64,000 bases of DNA from Stenotrophomonas cyclobalanopsidis. GTDB taxonomy: Bacteria > Pseudomonadota > Gammaproteobacteria > Xanthomonadales > Xanthomonadaceae. Shown piece after piece: positions 18,242 to 27,890 of the stretch (positions within the stretch are counted from its first letter, which is position 1; each line of letters starts with the position of its first letter). Below the pieces are notes generated by a model, which was not told the DNA's origin, did not search any database, and saw only the letters and a program-made list of their open reading frames with translations. Both the position numbers and the translations under genes were made by a program. The stretch lies in the NCBI RefSeq assembly GCF_008710035.1, contig NZ_VYKI01000001.1, forward strand, positions 110,847 through 174,846. Direction: 5' to 3'.

Positions 18242-19171
18242 TCAGCTGGCCATGTTGGCGATCACGCCCACTGCGACGACGGCGAGGATCAGGCCGCCTA
18301 GCACCAGCAGGCCGCCGATGACCAGCATCACCACGGTCACCGTGCCCAGCTCGCGCCGCTGCAGGTGCGGCTGGTCAGTGTAGGCCCAGCGGTCGACCAC
18401 GACGGTGTCGCAGACCATGTCGTGCAGGGCCTGCTTGCGGTCGGTGAACGCGGCCATCAGGTAGCCGATGCACAGGATGATGCTGCTCAGGATCGTGGCG
18501 AAGTAGCGGCCGATGCTGCGGCCCAAGGTCAGGCGCTCACCGTTGCCGCGCACGACCTTGATGCCGATGGCCATCTTGCCGGGCGTGGCGCCGCCAGCAG
18601 ACGCATGGAACCAGCCGTAGTAGGCCAGCGAGATGAACAGGCCCGCCAGGCCGCTGACCAGCTGCGCGACCAGCCCGGTGGCGGTATCGCCACCGCCTGC
18701 CGCGCCCATGCCGACGCCGATGCCGACACCGAGGATCATGCCGATGATCCAGCTGGGGATCAGCAGGATGAAATAGTCGATCAGGTAGGCGGCGAAGCGC
18801 TTCCAGAAGCCCGCATAGACCACCTCGCCGCCCTGCACGGCCTGGCTGTAGTGGCCGCTGGCCGCGCCCGGGGCGCTGTAGGGCGAGCTGCTGAGTGCGC
18901 CGGTGCCCGGCAGGGGGGCGGTGCCGTTGTCGATGGCGGCATAGTCGCCGCGCAGGTCGAAGCCGCCCGCGGCGCTGCTGTCGCTGGCCTCGGCCAGGGT
19001 CTGCAGGCCCAGTTCGTCCACGACCTGGCGAAGGGCGGTCCACTGACCCATGCCCTCGCGCCACACCAGTGTGTCCAGGGTCAGCTGCCCGCGCTGGAAG
19101 CGCTGGCGGATCTCGGTGACCGGAAACGGTCCCTGGCGTTGCTGTCCTTCGGCGAAATACCACTCAGTCAT
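18242..19171 (-). CDS. RDD-family membrane protein with N-terminal GYF_2 domain
   Basis: The 309-aa protein begins with a GYF_2/DUF4339-like domain (MTEWYFAEGQQRQGPFPVTEIRQRF ... VWREGMGQWTALRQV, residues 1-55), a putative peptide-binding module. A linker leads to an RDD domain (AGFWKRFAAYLIDYFILLIPSWIIG ... YYGWFHASAGGATPGKMAIGIKVV) with the Arg and two Asp that name it. A further C-terminal hydrophobic helix (VTVVMLVIGGLLVLGGLILAVVAVGV) follows. At least four membrane helices are expected. The ATG at 19171 has an AGGGGA ribosome-binding site. It shares its N-terminal domain with the neighbouring gene at 19227-19958, so the two probably arose by duplication and may act together. Confidence 0.75.
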   Translation of the reverse strand: MTEWYFAEGQQRQGPFPVTEIRQRFQRGQLTLDTLVWREGMGQWTALRQVVDELGLQTLAEASDSSAAGGFDLRGDYAAIDNGTAPLPGTGALSSSPYSAPGAASGHYSQAVQGGEVVYAGFWKRFAAYLIDYFILLIPSWIIGMILGVGIGVGMGAAGGGDTATGLVAQLVSGLAGLFISLAYYGWFHASAGGATPGKMAIGIKVVRGNGERLTLGRSIGRYFATILSSIILCIGYLMAAFTDRKQALHDMVCDTVVVDRWAYTDQPHLQRRELGTVTVVMLVIGGLLVLGGLILAVVAVGVIANMAS

Positions 19172-19226
19172 TGCGTTCCCCTGTTGGGTCATCCTTGGAA
19201 GTCAGGCTGCCTGCGCGGCCGGCGGC

Positions 19227-19958
19227 TCAGCCGCGGCACTGCACGGGCAGGTATTTGTTGTCGCTTTCGCCGGTGCATTCCCAGCGGCCGCTGTCGCGGT
19301 CGTATTCCTGCCACAGCAGGTCGCCGTCGATCGCCTTGCCGGGCACGGCCAGGGTGGCTTCGATGCCGCAATGGCCGTTGTTGAAGCGGCCGATGTGCAC
19401 GGCAGACAGCCCCTGGCTGGCGAAGCTTCCCGCTTCCGGGAAGCCGGCGTCGTTGGCGCCCGGGCAGCGGCCCTGGTCGTCGGCGAAGCGCTGGACCTGT
19501 TCCTTCAGCGGCTGCAGGGCGGTAATCGCACCGGCGACCTTGGACTTGATCACGTAGTCGTTGTAGGCGGGCAGGGCGATCGCGGCCAGGATGGCCAGGA
19601 TCGGCACCAGGACCAGCAGGGCGACGCCGCCGATGATGGCGGTCAGCGCGCAGCCGGACAGGCCCTTTCTGGGCGGCGGCAACGCCGTGCTGGCGCCGGC
19701 GTGGTAAGGCGCTTCCGGCGGCAGGATGGGCGGTTGCGGGGCCACCGGCGGTGGCGGCGCGCTTGCCGGTGCATCGACGGCCGGCACGATCAGCCCCAGT
19801 TCGTCGACCACGCTGCGCAGGGGCTGCCATTGCGGCAGCCCGTCGCGCCAGACCAGGGTATCCAGGGTGATTTCGTTGCTGCGGAAAAGCTCGATCAACT
19901 GCTCCGCCGGCAACGGGCCTTGCTGGCGGTTGCCTTGGGCGTGAAACCACTCACTCAC
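19227..19958 (-). CDS. GYF_2 domain fused to a pilin-like domain
   Basis: The 243-aa protein starts with a GYF_2 domain (residues 1-55, SEWFHAQGNRQQGPLPAEQL ... VWRDGLPQWQPLRSVVDELGL) nearly identical in plan to the neighbour at 18242-19171. A Pro-rich linker (57-98) precedes a hydrophobic segment (104-131) running into LAILAAIALPAYNDYVIKSK, the hallmark of type IV pilin N-terminal helices. The C-terminus has the pilin-like Cys loop (C228-C241). The prepilin peptidase motif (G-FTLIE) is absent and the helix is internal, so it should stay a membrane-anchored protein and not polymerise as a normal pilin (inference). It lies 55 bp upstream of the RDD gene, probably the same operon. Confidence 0.7.
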   Translation of the reverse strand: MSEWFHAQGNRQQGPLPAEQLIELFRSNEITLDTLVWRDGLPQWQPLRSVVDELGLIVPAVDAPASAPPPPVAPQPPILPPEAPYHAGASTALPPPRKGLSGCALTAIIGGVALLVLVPILAILAAIALPAYNDYVIKSKVAGAITALQPLKEQVQRFADDQGRCPGANDAGFPEAGSFASQGLSAVHIGRFNNGHCGIEATLAVPGKAIDGDLLWQEYDRDSGRWECTGESDNKYLPVQCRG

Positions 19959-19997
19959 GGGGACGCTCCTGAATGCGCTTGGTCCCCAAGTGTACGG

Positions 19998-20471
19998 TCA
20001 GTGCAGGGGTTCTGGCTCGTCCATGAACATCTGCGTTTCCATCCAGGCATACGCCGCCTCGGCGCCGGGCTGGTTGAACAGCACCATCAGCACGACCCAC
20101 TTCAGGTCGTCCAGGTCCAGTTCGTCCTGGTCCAGGGCCATGGCGCGGTCCAGCACCAGCTCGCGCTGGTCGGCATCGAGGATGCCGTGCTGTTCCAGAT
20201 AGAGCAGGAAACCGCGGCACTCCACATCCAGCTTGTCCAACTCGGGGCCGTGGAAAATGCGCACGGGGCCGTCGACCCGGGCCTGCGCCACGCTCGGCCG
20301 CTGGGCAGCCAAGGCATCGAGCCAGTCAAAGGCCTTGTTGATCTCGGTAGGGCTGAAACCGGCCTGGATCAGGCCATTCTGCAGCGAGTCGCGGTCACGG
20401 ATCAGGTCAGCATCTTCGCTGAAATAGTGTTCAAACAGGTACAACAGTACGTCAAGAATGCTCTCTTTCAT
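19998..20471 (-). CDS. smg: Smg family protein (DUF494)
   Basis: This 157-aa acidic helical protein begins [55 protein letters not shown], the highly conserved start of the Smg family. Its place beside dprA, near topA and the def-fmt genes, is the usual gammaproteobacterial context. The function is unsettled, with links to DNA processing only by gene neighbourhood. The 40-bp gap to the GYF-pilin gene and 43-bp gap to dprA make a single minus-strand transcription unit likely. Confidence 0.88.
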   Translation of the reverse strand: MKESILDVLLYLFEHYFSEDADLIRDRDSLQNGLIQAGFSPTEINKAFDWLDALAAQRPSVAQARVDGPVRIFHGPELDKLDVECRGFLLYLEQHGILDADQRELVLDRAMALDQDELDLDDLKWVVLMVLFNQPGAEAAYAWMETQMFMDEPEPLH

Positions 20472-20514
20472 TGCCCCTCGGCCTGCGTCGCGCGACGCTG
20501 TGGAGGTGAAGAAA

Positions 20515-21648
20515 CTAGGGAGTTCGACAGTAGCGGCCGTGTACGCACACCACGATTCCCGCCAGTTCCATGGCCAGCAGCATGGAGGACACCTCAGGCG
20601 CCGTCAATCCACAACGCGTGATCAATGAATCCATACCGCTTGGGTTGAGGTCCAGTGCCCGCCACAAGCTCTGGTAGTCAGGGTCGTTCGCCCACCGGTC
20701 CGGCAGGTCTGCCGGCGATGCCTGTTCAGTGGGGGTGGCAAGGCGGCTTTGCAAGCCGGGCAGTTGCTGGCGCAGGGCAGGGGCCAGCAGCTCCAGTACC
20801 TCTTCGGGGCGTTCGACCAGGGCCACGCCCTCGCGGATCAGCCGATGGCAGCCGGCCGCCCGCGGGTTCAGCACCGAACCGGGAACCGCGCCTACCTCGC
20901 GCCCGGCCTCGGCGGCGAGTCGGGCGGTGATCAGCGCCCCGGAGCGCTGGGCGGCCTCGATGACCACCGTGGCCAAGGCCAGGCCAGCCACCAGCCGGTT
21001 GCGCGCCGGGAACTGCCCCGCCCGCGCCGGGGTGCCCGGCGGGTACTCGCTCAGCACGACGCCTTCTGCGGCGATGCGGGCCTGCAGGCGGGCATTGCCG
21101 GGCGGATAGGCCTGGTCCGGGCCGGTACCGATGACCGCCACCGTGCGCCCGCCCGCATCCAGTGCGGCGGTATGGGCGGCGGCATCGATGCCGGCGGCCA
21201 GCCCGCTGGTCACCGCCAGGCCGGCCTCGACGAAGCAGGTGGCGAAGCGCGCCGCCAGTGCACGCCCGGTGGGGGTCGGCGAGCGGCTGCCGACCACCGC
21301 CACCGCCGGGTGCCAGGCGAGGCTGGCGTCGCCGGCCACGAACAGTGCCAGCGGCGGCTGCGGGATGTCCTGCAGCAACGGCGGAAAGGCCGGATCGGAG
21401 CAGCCCAGCAACTGCTGCCCGGGGTGCTGCAGCCAGCGCAGGGTGGTGGCCAGCGTTGCGGGATCGGGCTGCTGCAGGCCGGCGCATTGTTCGGCGGAAC
21501 AACCGTGCGCGCGCCAGCCGGCCACGCCCAGGGCGAGCGCGGCGGGGGCATCGCCGCTGGCCAGCAGCAGGGCGCGGCGGGGCGCCAGCGGTCCGCCGGC
21601 CAGGACCAGGCGGGCGAGTGCATCGGGGGCAGAGGTGGAATCAGGCAT
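20515..21648 (-). CDS. dprA: DNA-processing protein DprA (Smf)
   Basis: The 377-aa protein binds incoming single-stranded DNA and loads RecA during natural transformation. The Rossmann core is clear: [64 protein letters not shown] and [49 protein letters not shown]. The C-terminal winged-helix domain ([33 protein letters not shown]) is present. The ATG at 21648 was chosen because the preceding frame residues are non-conserved. It is followed by smg on the same strand. Confidence 0.92.
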   Translation of the reverse strand: MPDSTSAPDALARLVLAGGPLAPRRALLLASGDAPAALALGVAGWRAHGCSAEQCAGLQQPDPATLATTLRWLQHPGQQLLGCSDPAFPPLLQDIPQPPLALFVAGDASLAWHPAVAVVGSRSPTPTGRALAARFATCFVEAGLAVTSGLAAGIDAAAHTAALDAGGRTVAVIGTGPDQAYPPGNARLQARIAAEGVVLSEYPPGTPARAGQFPARNRLVAGLALATVVIEAAQRSGALITARLAAEAGREVGAVPGSVLNPRAAGCHRLIREGVALVERPEEVLELLAPALRQQLPGLQSRLATPTEQASPADLPDRWANDPDYQSLWRALDLNPSGMDSLITRCGLTAPEVSSMLLAMELAGIVVCVHGRYCRTP

Positions 21649-21729
21649 CGCCCGACTATCGGCCACGGGCGACGAAGCCGCCCTAGGGCGCCTTCGCATA
21701 CTGCTGTCAGGGTAGTCCGCCGAGGGCGG

Positions 21730-21815
21730 GTAGAGTCGACCGTGGGTCGACTACCGCGCGCAGCGCGGGGTTTTCGCGGGGGGTCGGAGAGCAGTCGACC
21801 CACGGTCGACTCTAC
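21730..21815. repeat. GTAG repeat dimer
   Basis: GTAG AGTCGACC-GTG-GGTCGACT facing its inverted copy that ends CTAC at 21812-21815. It lies between dprA and the LysM gene, in tandem with a second dimer. Confidence 0.85.
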
Positions 21816-21831
21816 CGGGGCCGCCAGCTGG

Positions 21832-21897
21832 GTAGAGTCGACCTTGGTCGACTACCGCGGACGGATCGAAGAGCAGTCGACCAATGGTCGACTCTAC
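21832..21897. repeat. GTAG repeat dimer supplying a stop codon
   Basis: A second inverted pair, 16 bp after the first. Its distal head (minus-strand GTAG at 21897-21894) contains the stop codon of the LysM gene. Confidence 0.85.
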
Positions 21898-23021
21898 TTC
21901 GCGTCCGGGTGCTGGGCGCTGTAACCCACGTTCACCGGCTTCACGCCCTGCATCACCAGCGCGTAGCTGACGTTGTCGAAGGTGCGGAACACCATCGCGT
22001 GGGCGGCGTATTCGTCCGGCAGGCTGACCCGGCCCGCACCGGTGGACGGCGAATCGTCCATGCGCGAGGAGTTCGGGTACTTCATGCGGTGGGCGACATG
22101 GCTGCCCTGGCGCCACAGCGAGAACACCGTGCCGTTGTCCACGCCCTGGCTGCGGCCGGCGGAGATGGCGATGACGTCGCGCGGGCCGCCGGCATTGAAC
22201 ATGTCGGCAACGGCCAGCACGCGCACGTCCAGGCCTTCCAGGCTGGCGGCGGGCACATGCGGGAAGAACTGCAGGTCGTACGGCTGGGCCTCCACCGGCA
22301 CCAGGCGGTCACCGGCACGTACTTCACGGCCGTCGCCGTTGGCGTCCAGCATCAGGGTGGAGGCTTCGGTCCTGCCGCCGACCACCTGGGTGATGGTGCC
22401 GAGGCCGACCTGGGCCAGCTCATAGCCCAGCACGCCGCGGCGGTGGTTGGGCGCGTTGTAGGCCTTCCACAGGTTGCCGCTGCCCGGGGTGACGTCGCCG
22501 TTGGCGGTCAGGTCCTCGGTCGGTTTGGGCTGGCCGTAGCGCACGGTCGGGCGGACCACGGCCCAGCGCTGGCCGACCTGGGCATCGGCCAGGCGGACAT
22601 AGGCGGCCTGGCCGCTGGTGGCGCGCAGGCGGTTCCCTTCCAGGCCGACCACGTAGGGCAGCTGGTCGATGCTGTCGACCACGCTCAGCTGCTTCAGGAA
22701 GGGTTCGACCTCCGAGAGCGGCACGCCGGTGACCGGGGCTTCCGTGCGCGGGCCGGGCTGGGCCGTCACGCGGTCCAGATAGGCCAGGCTGAGCACGTCA
22801 CCCGGGTAGATGAGATGCGGGTTGGCGATCTGCGGGTTGGCCTGCCAGATCTCCGGCCACAGCCAGGGCTTCTGCAGGAAACGGCCTGCAATGTCCCACA
22901 GCGTGTCCCCTTTGCGGACCACGTAGGTGTCCGGGTGCCCGCCATTCACTTCAACGGCGGTAGCATAGGCAGCCACGGTCAGCATCGCCGCAGCGACGAC
23001 CGTACGAAAACGAAGCAACAT
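21894..23021 (-). CDS. LysM peptidoglycan-binding exported protein
   Basis: The 375-aa protein has a signal peptide (MLLRFRTVVAAAMLTVAAYATA) and a LysM domain at about residues 30-77 (YVVRKGDTLWDIAGRFLQKPWLWPEIWQANPQIANPHLIYPGDVLSL), the expanded form common to DprA-linked LysM proteins. The remaining ~290 residues are beta-rich, with repeated GDRL/GDV motifs, and of unknown role. It is divergent from def, as is usual in this order. The stop codon is provided by a GTAG repeat head. Residues upstream of 23021 were excluded because the signal peptide starts there. Confidence 0.88.
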   Translation of the reverse strand: MLLRFRTVVAAAMLTVAAYATAVEVNGGHPDTYVVRKGDTLWDIAGRFLQKPWLWPEIWQANPQIANPHLIYPGDVLSLAYLDRVTAQPGPRTEAPVTGVPLSEVEPFLKQLSVVDSIDQLPYVVGLEGNRLRATSGQAAYVRLADAQVGQRWAVVRPTVRYGQPKPTEDLTANGDVTPGSGNLWKAYNAPNHRRGVLGYELAQVGLGTITQVVGGRTEASTLMLDANGDGREVRAGDRLVPVEAQPYDLQFFPHVPAASLEGLDVRVLAVADMFNAGGPRDVIAISAGRSQGVDNGTVFSLWRQGSHVAHRMKYPNSSRMDDSPSTGAGRVSLPDEYAAHAMVFRTFDNVSYALVMQGVKPVNVGYSAQHPDAK

Positions 23022-23149
23022 AGGTGCGAAGCCCTGATTCCCCAACAGGTTCGCGCACTATAGTCCAGAAACCGGGGCGCAAGGCAAGCGTTGCAGATAG
23101 AATCTGCGACGTATGCCGGCGTATCCCCGGCCCCAACCCGGAAACAGCC

Positions 23150-23662
23150 ATGGCCCTGCTCCCCATTCTTGAGTTCCCCGATCCGCGCCTGCGTACCAAG
23201 GCTGCGTTGATCGACGCCGCCGAGGTGACCACCCCGGCCTTCCAGACCCTGCTCGACGACATGTTCCAGACCATGTACGACGCTCCCGGCATCGGCCTGG
23301 CCGCCAGCCAGGTGGACGTGCACAAGCGCTTCATGGTCATCGACGTGAGCGAAGAGAAGAACGAGCCGCGGGTGTTCATCAACCCGGAGATCGTCGCCAG
23401 GGACGGGGGCCAGGTGTACCAGGAAGGCTGCCTGTCGGTGCCCGGCATCTTCGCTGACGTGACCCGCGCCGATTCCATCACGGTGAAGTTCCTGGACCGC
23501 CAGGGGCAGCCGCAGGAGCTCACCACCGACGGCCTGCTGGCGGTGTGCGTGCAGCATGAGATGGATCACCTGGACGGCAAGCTGTTCATCGACTACCTGT
23601 CGCCGCTGAAGCGCGAAATGGTCCGCAAGAAGCTGGCCAAGCAGCGCAAGCACGTGGCCTGA
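23150..23662 (+). CDS. def: Peptide deformylase
   Basis: The 170-aa metalloenzyme removes the formyl group from nascent N-terminal fMet. All three signature motifs are intact: GIGLAASQ (47-54), EGCLS (92-96, metal ligand C94) and QHEMDH (135-140, ligands H136 and H140, catalytic E137). It is the first gene of the def-fmt-rsmB cluster, 121 bp before fmt, and opposite in orientation to the LysM gene. Confidence 0.95.
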   Translation: MALLPILEFPDPRLRTKAALIDAAEVTTPAFQTLLDDMFQTMYDAPGIGLAASQVDVHKRFMVIDVSEEKNEPRVFINPEIVARDGGQVYQEGCLSVPGIFADVTRADSITVKFLDRQGQPQELTTDGLLAVCVQHEMDHLDGKLFIDYLSPLKREMVRKKLAKQRKHVA

Positions 23663-23783
23663 CCGCCATCGCGGGCCGCCCTTCGCGGTGGCCCCTGCCT
23701 GCGCGTCCCGCGCGGGCTGCACGGCGCCGGCCGACGGCGCCGTTGTTCTTTCTGCACGTATCCATCCTGCAAGTGGGGTAGCC

Positions 23784-24707
23784 ATGAGGATTGTCTTTGC
23801 CGGTACGCCGGAATTCGCGGTGTCGTCGCTGCGCGCGGCCGCGCGCCATCACGAGGTCGTGGCCGTCTACACCCAGCCGGACCGCCCGGCCGGCCGTGGC
23901 CGTGGCCTGGCACCGTCGCCGGTCAAGCTCGAAGCGGTTGCCCGTGGCATCCCGGTCTACCAGCCGGAAAGCCTGAAGGACCCGGCCGCCCAGCAGCAGC
24001 TGCGTGACCTACAGCCGGACCTGATGGTGGTAGTGGCCTACGGCCTGATCCTGCCCAGGGCCGTGCTGACCATTCCGACCCACGGCTGCTGGAACGTGCA
24101 CGCCTCTCTGCTGCCGCGCTGGCGCGGCGCCGCGCCGATCCAGCGCGCGATCCAGGCCGGCGATGCCACCACCGGCGTGTGCCTGATGCAGATGGAAGCT
24201 GGCCTGGATTCCGGCCCGGTGCTGCTGCACCAGGAGCTGGCCATTGCCGGCACCGCCACCGGTGGCGACCTGCATGACGCGCTGGCCGCGCTGGGCGCGC
24301 AGGTGCTGTCCGACGGCCTGGGCCTGCTGCGCGCGGGCATCAAGCCGATCGCGCGGCCGCAGCCGGAACAGGGTGTGACCTACGCGCACAAGCTGGACAA
24401 GGCCGAAGCGAAGCTGGACTGGGCGCAGGACGCGCAGGCGCTGGCGCGCACCGTGCGCGCGTTCAACCCGTGGCCGATCGCCGAAGCGCAGCTGGCCGGC
24501 GAGCGCGTGCGCATCCATGGCGCGGTGGCGCTGGACCTGGCCCACGGCCAGGCCCCGGGCACGGTGCTGGCCGCCGGCCGTGAAGGCATCGACATTGCCT
24601 GCGGGCAGGGCGCCCTGCGCCTGCGCGTACTGCAGCGCGAGGGCGGCAAAGCGATCACCGCCGCCGACTACCTCAATGCGCGTCGCGACCTGCGCGTGGG
24701 AGCGTAA
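23784..24707 (+). CDS. fmt: Methionyl-tRNA formyltransferase
   Basis: The 307-aa enzyme formylates Met-tRNAfMet using 10-formyl-tetrahydrofolate. The catalytic triad aligns as N104, H106 (in [17 protein letters not shown]) and D142 (in LDSGPVL). The N-terminal [12 protein letters not shown] and the C-terminal tRNA-binding domain ([37 protein letters not shown]) are complete. It is separated from rsmB by only 4 nt. Confidence 0.95.
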   Translation: MRIVFAGTPEFAVSSLRAAARHHEVVAVYTQPDRPAGRGRGLAPSPVKLEAVARGIPVYQPESLKDPAAQQQLRDLQPDLMVVVAYGLILPRAVLTIPTHGCWNVHASLLPRWRGAAPIQRAIQAGDATTGVCLMQMEAGLDSGPVLLHQELAIAGTATGGDLHDALAALGAQVLSDGLGLLRAGIKPIARPQPEQGVTYAHKLDKAEAKLDWAQDAQALARTVRAFNPWPIAEAQLAGERVRIHGAVALDLAHGQAPGTVLAAGREGIDIACGQGALRLRVLQREGGKAITAADYLNARRDLRVGA

Positions 24708-24711
24708 TCCG

Positions 24712-26043
24712 GTGTCGAAGCAGAACGATTTTTCCATTGCCAAGGCCGCGCCGGGCGCCGCCACCCGCATGCTGGCGGCACGCGTGCTGGCCCAGGTATT
24801 CACCCGTGGCCGTTCGCTGAAGGCCGAACTGGCCTGGGCACTGCCCAAGCTGGCCGATACCCGCGACCGCGCGCTGCTGGAAGCCCTGTGCTTCGCCGTG
24901 CTGCGCCGTCGCAGCACCTATGACGCCGCGCTGCAGGCCTGGATGCAGAAGCCGCTGTCGGCGCGTGATGCCGACCTGCGGACGCTGTTGATGGTCGGTT
25001 TCGCCCAGCTGGACGTGCTGGAGCTGCCCGCGCATGCGGCGCTGTCGGCTACCGTCGATGCGGCGCGCGCGCTTGGCCGCGAGCGCCAGGCCGGCCTGGT
25101 CAACGCCATCCTGCGCCGTGCGCAGCGCGAGGGCTTCCCTGAACAACCCGCGCGCGACGCGTTTCCGGCCTGGCTGGCCGAGGCGGTCGAGCGCGACTGG
25201 CCACAGCAGGCCGAGGCGATCTTCAGCGCCAGCCTGCAGCCGGCACCGCTGTGGCTGCGCGCCAACCGCCAGCTCGGTGGCCGCGACAAGGCGCTGGCCG
25301 CGCTGGCAGAGGCCGGCATCGCCGCCGAGCCCAGCCCGCTCAGCGCCGATGCGCTGCGCCTGGTCGAGCCCAGCCCGGTGAACCAGCTGCCGGGCTTTGC
25401 CGACGGCGCGTTGTCGGTGCAGGACCTGTCGGCGCAGTGTGCGGCCGATGCCCTGGCGCCGCCGGCCGGTGCACGGGTGCTGGATGCCTGCGCCGCCCCC
25501 GGTGGCAAGTCGGCGCACCTGCTGGAACGCGACCCGAGCCTGCGCCTGCTGGCGCTGGATATCGATGCGCGGCGCCTGGCCCGGGCCAAGGACACCTATG
25601 CCCGTACCGGCGTGGGCGAACACGTGCAGACCCAGGTGGCCGATGCCAGCGATACCGCGGCCTGGTGGGATGGCACCCCGTTCGACGCCATCCTGCTGGA
25701 TGCCCCGTGCTCGGCCACCGGCGTCATCCGCCGCCAGCCCGACGTGATGTTCCACCGCCGTGCCGAGGACATCGAGGCGCTGGTGGGGGTGCAGGCGCGC
25801 CTGCTGGAAGCCTGCTGGGCGATGCTCCGCCCCGGCGGCGTGCTGCTGTATGCCACCTGTTCCATCCTGCGCGCGGAGAACGTGGACCAGGTGCGCGCCT
25901 TCCTGAAGTGGCATCCGGACGCCCAGGCGGCGCCGCTGGGTGACGCTTTCGGCCTGGACTGCGAGGGCATCGCCCGCCAGCGCCTGCCCGGTGAAGACGA
26001 TGCTGACGGTTTCTTCTACGCGCGTCTGCTAAAAACAGCCTGA
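24712..26043 (+). CDS. rsmB: 16S rRNA (cytosine-967-C5)-methyltransferase RsmB
   Basis: The 443-aa enzyme has an N-terminal NusB-like RNA-binding domain and a C-terminal SAM-dependent methyltransferase. Visible motifs include the SAM site [17 protein letters not shown], motif [19 protein letters not shown] with its release Cys, and motif [17 protein letters not shown] with the catalytic Cys. The GTG at 24712 lies 4 nt after fmt, implying translational coupling, and gives the standard length. Confidence 0.93.
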   Translation: MSKQNDFSIAKAAPGAATRMLAARVLAQVFTRGRSLKAELAWALPKLADTRDRALLEALCFAVLRRRSTYDAALQAWMQKPLSARDADLRTLLMVGFAQLDVLELPAHAALSATVDAARALGRERQAGLVNAILRRAQREGFPEQPARDAFPAWLAEAVERDWPQQAEAIFSASLQPAPLWLRANRQLGGRDKALAALAEAGIAAEPSPLSADALRLVEPSPVNQLPGFADGALSVQDLSAQCAADALAPPAGARVLDACAAPGGKSAHLLERDPSLRLLALDIDARRLARAKDTYARTGVGEHVQTQVADASDTAAWWDGTPFDAILLDAPCSATGVIRRQPDVMFHRRAEDIEALVGVQARLLEACWAMLRPGGVLLYATCSILRAENVDQVRAFLKWHPDAQAAPLGDAFGLDCEGIARQRLPGEDDADGFFYARLLKTA

Positions 26044-26065
26044 CCCCGTCGCTGTCCGAGTTCCC

Positions 26066-27781
26066 ATGCTGAAACCCCGCGCGTCACGCGAGACGTGGTT
26101 GTTCGTAGTGATGGCCTTGCTGGTGCTGGGTGCGGGGCTCGGACTGCGCGACCCTTGGCCGTCCGACGAGCCGCGTTTCGCCCTGGTCGCCAAGCAGATG
26201 GTGGACAGCGGCCAGTGGCTGTTCCCGCATCGGGGGCTGGAGCTGTATTCGGACAAGCCGCCCATGCTGATGTGGTGGCAGGCCACCCTGTACAGCGTGA
26301 TCGGCAACTGGCGGGTGGCCTTCCTGCTGCCCTCGCTGATCGCCGCGCTGGGCACGCTCTGGTGCGTGGTCGACCTGGGCCGGCGGCTGTGGACGCGCCG
26401 GGTCGGCCTGTATGCCGGCTGGGCGCTGCTGTTCGCGCTGCAGTTCACCTTCCAGGCCAAGAAGGCGCAGATCGACCCGCTGGTGGTGCTGTTCGTCACC
26501 CTGGCCAACTACGGGCTGCTGCGGCACCTGTTGCTGGGGCCGGCGTGGCGCTGGTGGTGGGCCGGCTGGTTCTTCGCCGGTATCGGGGTCATCACCAAGG
26601 GCGTGGGCGTGCTCGCGCTGCTGATGATCCTGCCGGCGGCGATCGCCTCGGCGCTGCACTGGCCGCGGGTGCGCCTGCATGCGCGTGACCTGCGTTTCTG
26701 GCTGGCGCCGCTGGCCTTCGTGCTGGCCGTCGCGCTGTGGCTGGTGCCGATGGTGATGACCGCGCTGGCGACGAAATCGGGCGAGTACCAGGCTTACCTC
26801 GACGACATCCTGTTCCGGCAGACGGCCAAGCGCTACGTGCAGTCGTGGGACCACCACCAGCCATGGTGGTACTTCCTGGGCACGATGCCATCGATGTGGA
26901 TTCCGGCATTCCTGGCCCTGCCGTGGGCGATCCCGGCGTGGCGTCGGCGGCTGCGTCGGCGTGATCCGCGCTACCTGCTGCCGCTGGCCTGGTGGCTGCT
27001 GATCGTGTTGTTCTTCTCCCTTCCGCACGGCAAGCGCGATGTCTACATCCTGCCGTCGCTGCCGATGTTCTGCCTGGCCCTGGCGCCGCTGATCCCGGGC
27101 CTGCTGCGCCGGCGCGATGTGCAGTGGGTGCTGGGTGGGTTCACCCTGCTGCTGTCGCTGGGGACGCTGGCTGCCGGTGCGTCTGCCCTGCTCGGCAATC
27201 CCGGTTTCGAGGCGCGGCTGGTACTGGAGCGCGGGCTGGACCCGGGCGCGATGGACGCGATGGCCTGGTCGGCGCTGGCCATGGGCGGCGCGGGCGTGGC
27301 CGGACTGCTGCTGTTCGGCCCGACGCGGCGGCACGTGGCGCTGGTGGCGATGCTGACCGTGGTCTGGGTGCTGTACAGCCTGGTCGGCTACCCGGTATTG
27401 AACGATTCCAGTTCGGCCCGGGGCCTGATGCGCTCGGTCGATGCGCGCCTGGGGGCCGATGCCGAGCTGGGCCTGGTGGCCTGGAAGGAGCAGAACCTGC
27501 TGATGGCCGGGCGCCCGGCGGCGACCTTCGGCTTCAACGTGCCCTGGCATCAGCAGCTGCAGGCCGGGGTGCAGTGGCAGCAGCTGTCGCCGGAGCGGCG
27601 CTGGCTGCTGGTTCAGCAGGACGTGCTGCTGGGCTGCGTGGACCGCAATGGCGCGGTGTTGGCCGGTGTCGCCAACCGTCGCCGTTGGTGGTTGGTGCCG
27701 GCATCGGCGGTACACGGACCCTGCGTGCCCAGCGAAGCCGAACTGAAACGTGAACGGCGGTTGCAGAGGAACGAGCAATAA
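26066..27781 (+). CDS. ArnT-like membrane glycosyltransferase (PMT_2 family)
   Basis: A 571-aa GT83/PMT-type integral membrane transferase. The catalytic first periplasmic loop is visible: RDPWPSDEPRFALVAKQM, with the Asp-Glu pair, and YSDKPPMLMWW. About 11-12 hydrophobic helices follow, with a C-terminal soluble part. These enzymes move sugars from undecaprenyl-phosphate carriers onto lipid A or proteins. ArnT itself adds aminoarabinose and gives polymyxin resistance, but substrate identity here is uncertain because no arn genes are nearby. It heads a run of envelope-glycan genes. Confidence 0.8.
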   Translation: MLKPRASRETWLFVVMALLVLGAGLGLRDPWPSDEPRFALVAKQMVDSGQWLFPHRGLELYSDKPPMLMWWQATLYSVIGNWRVAFLLPSLIAALGTLWCVVDLGRRLWTRRVGLYAGWALLFALQFTFQAKKAQIDPLVVLFVTLANYGLLRHLLLGPAWRWWWAGWFFAGIGVITKGVGVLALLMILPAAIASALHWPRVRLHARDLRFWLAPLAFVLAVALWLVPMVMTALATKSGEYQAYLDDILFRQTAKRYVQSWDHHQPWWYFLGTMPSMWIPAFLALPWAIPAWRRRLRRRDPRYLLPLAWWLLIVLFFSLPHGKRDVYILPSLPMFCLALAPLIPGLLRRRDVQWVLGGFTLLLSLGTLAAGASALLGNPGFEARLVLERGLDPGAMDAMAWSALAMGGAGVAGLLLFGPTRRHVALVAMLTVVWVLYSLVGYPVLNDSSSARGLMRSVDARLGADAELGLVAWKEQNLLMAGRPAATFGFNVPWHQQLQAGVQWQQLSPERRWLLVQQDVLLGCVDRNGAVLAGVANRRRWWLVPASAVHGPCVPSEAELKRERRLQRNEQ

Positions 27782-27890
27782 CGTGGCCGGCGACTTGTCC
27801 AGACTGCCCAAGCGTGCACAAAGCCAGTAAAACATCAGGCGGGCGGCTTGCCACACGGCTGCCGTTTTCTTCCGCATCACCGCAGCGATC

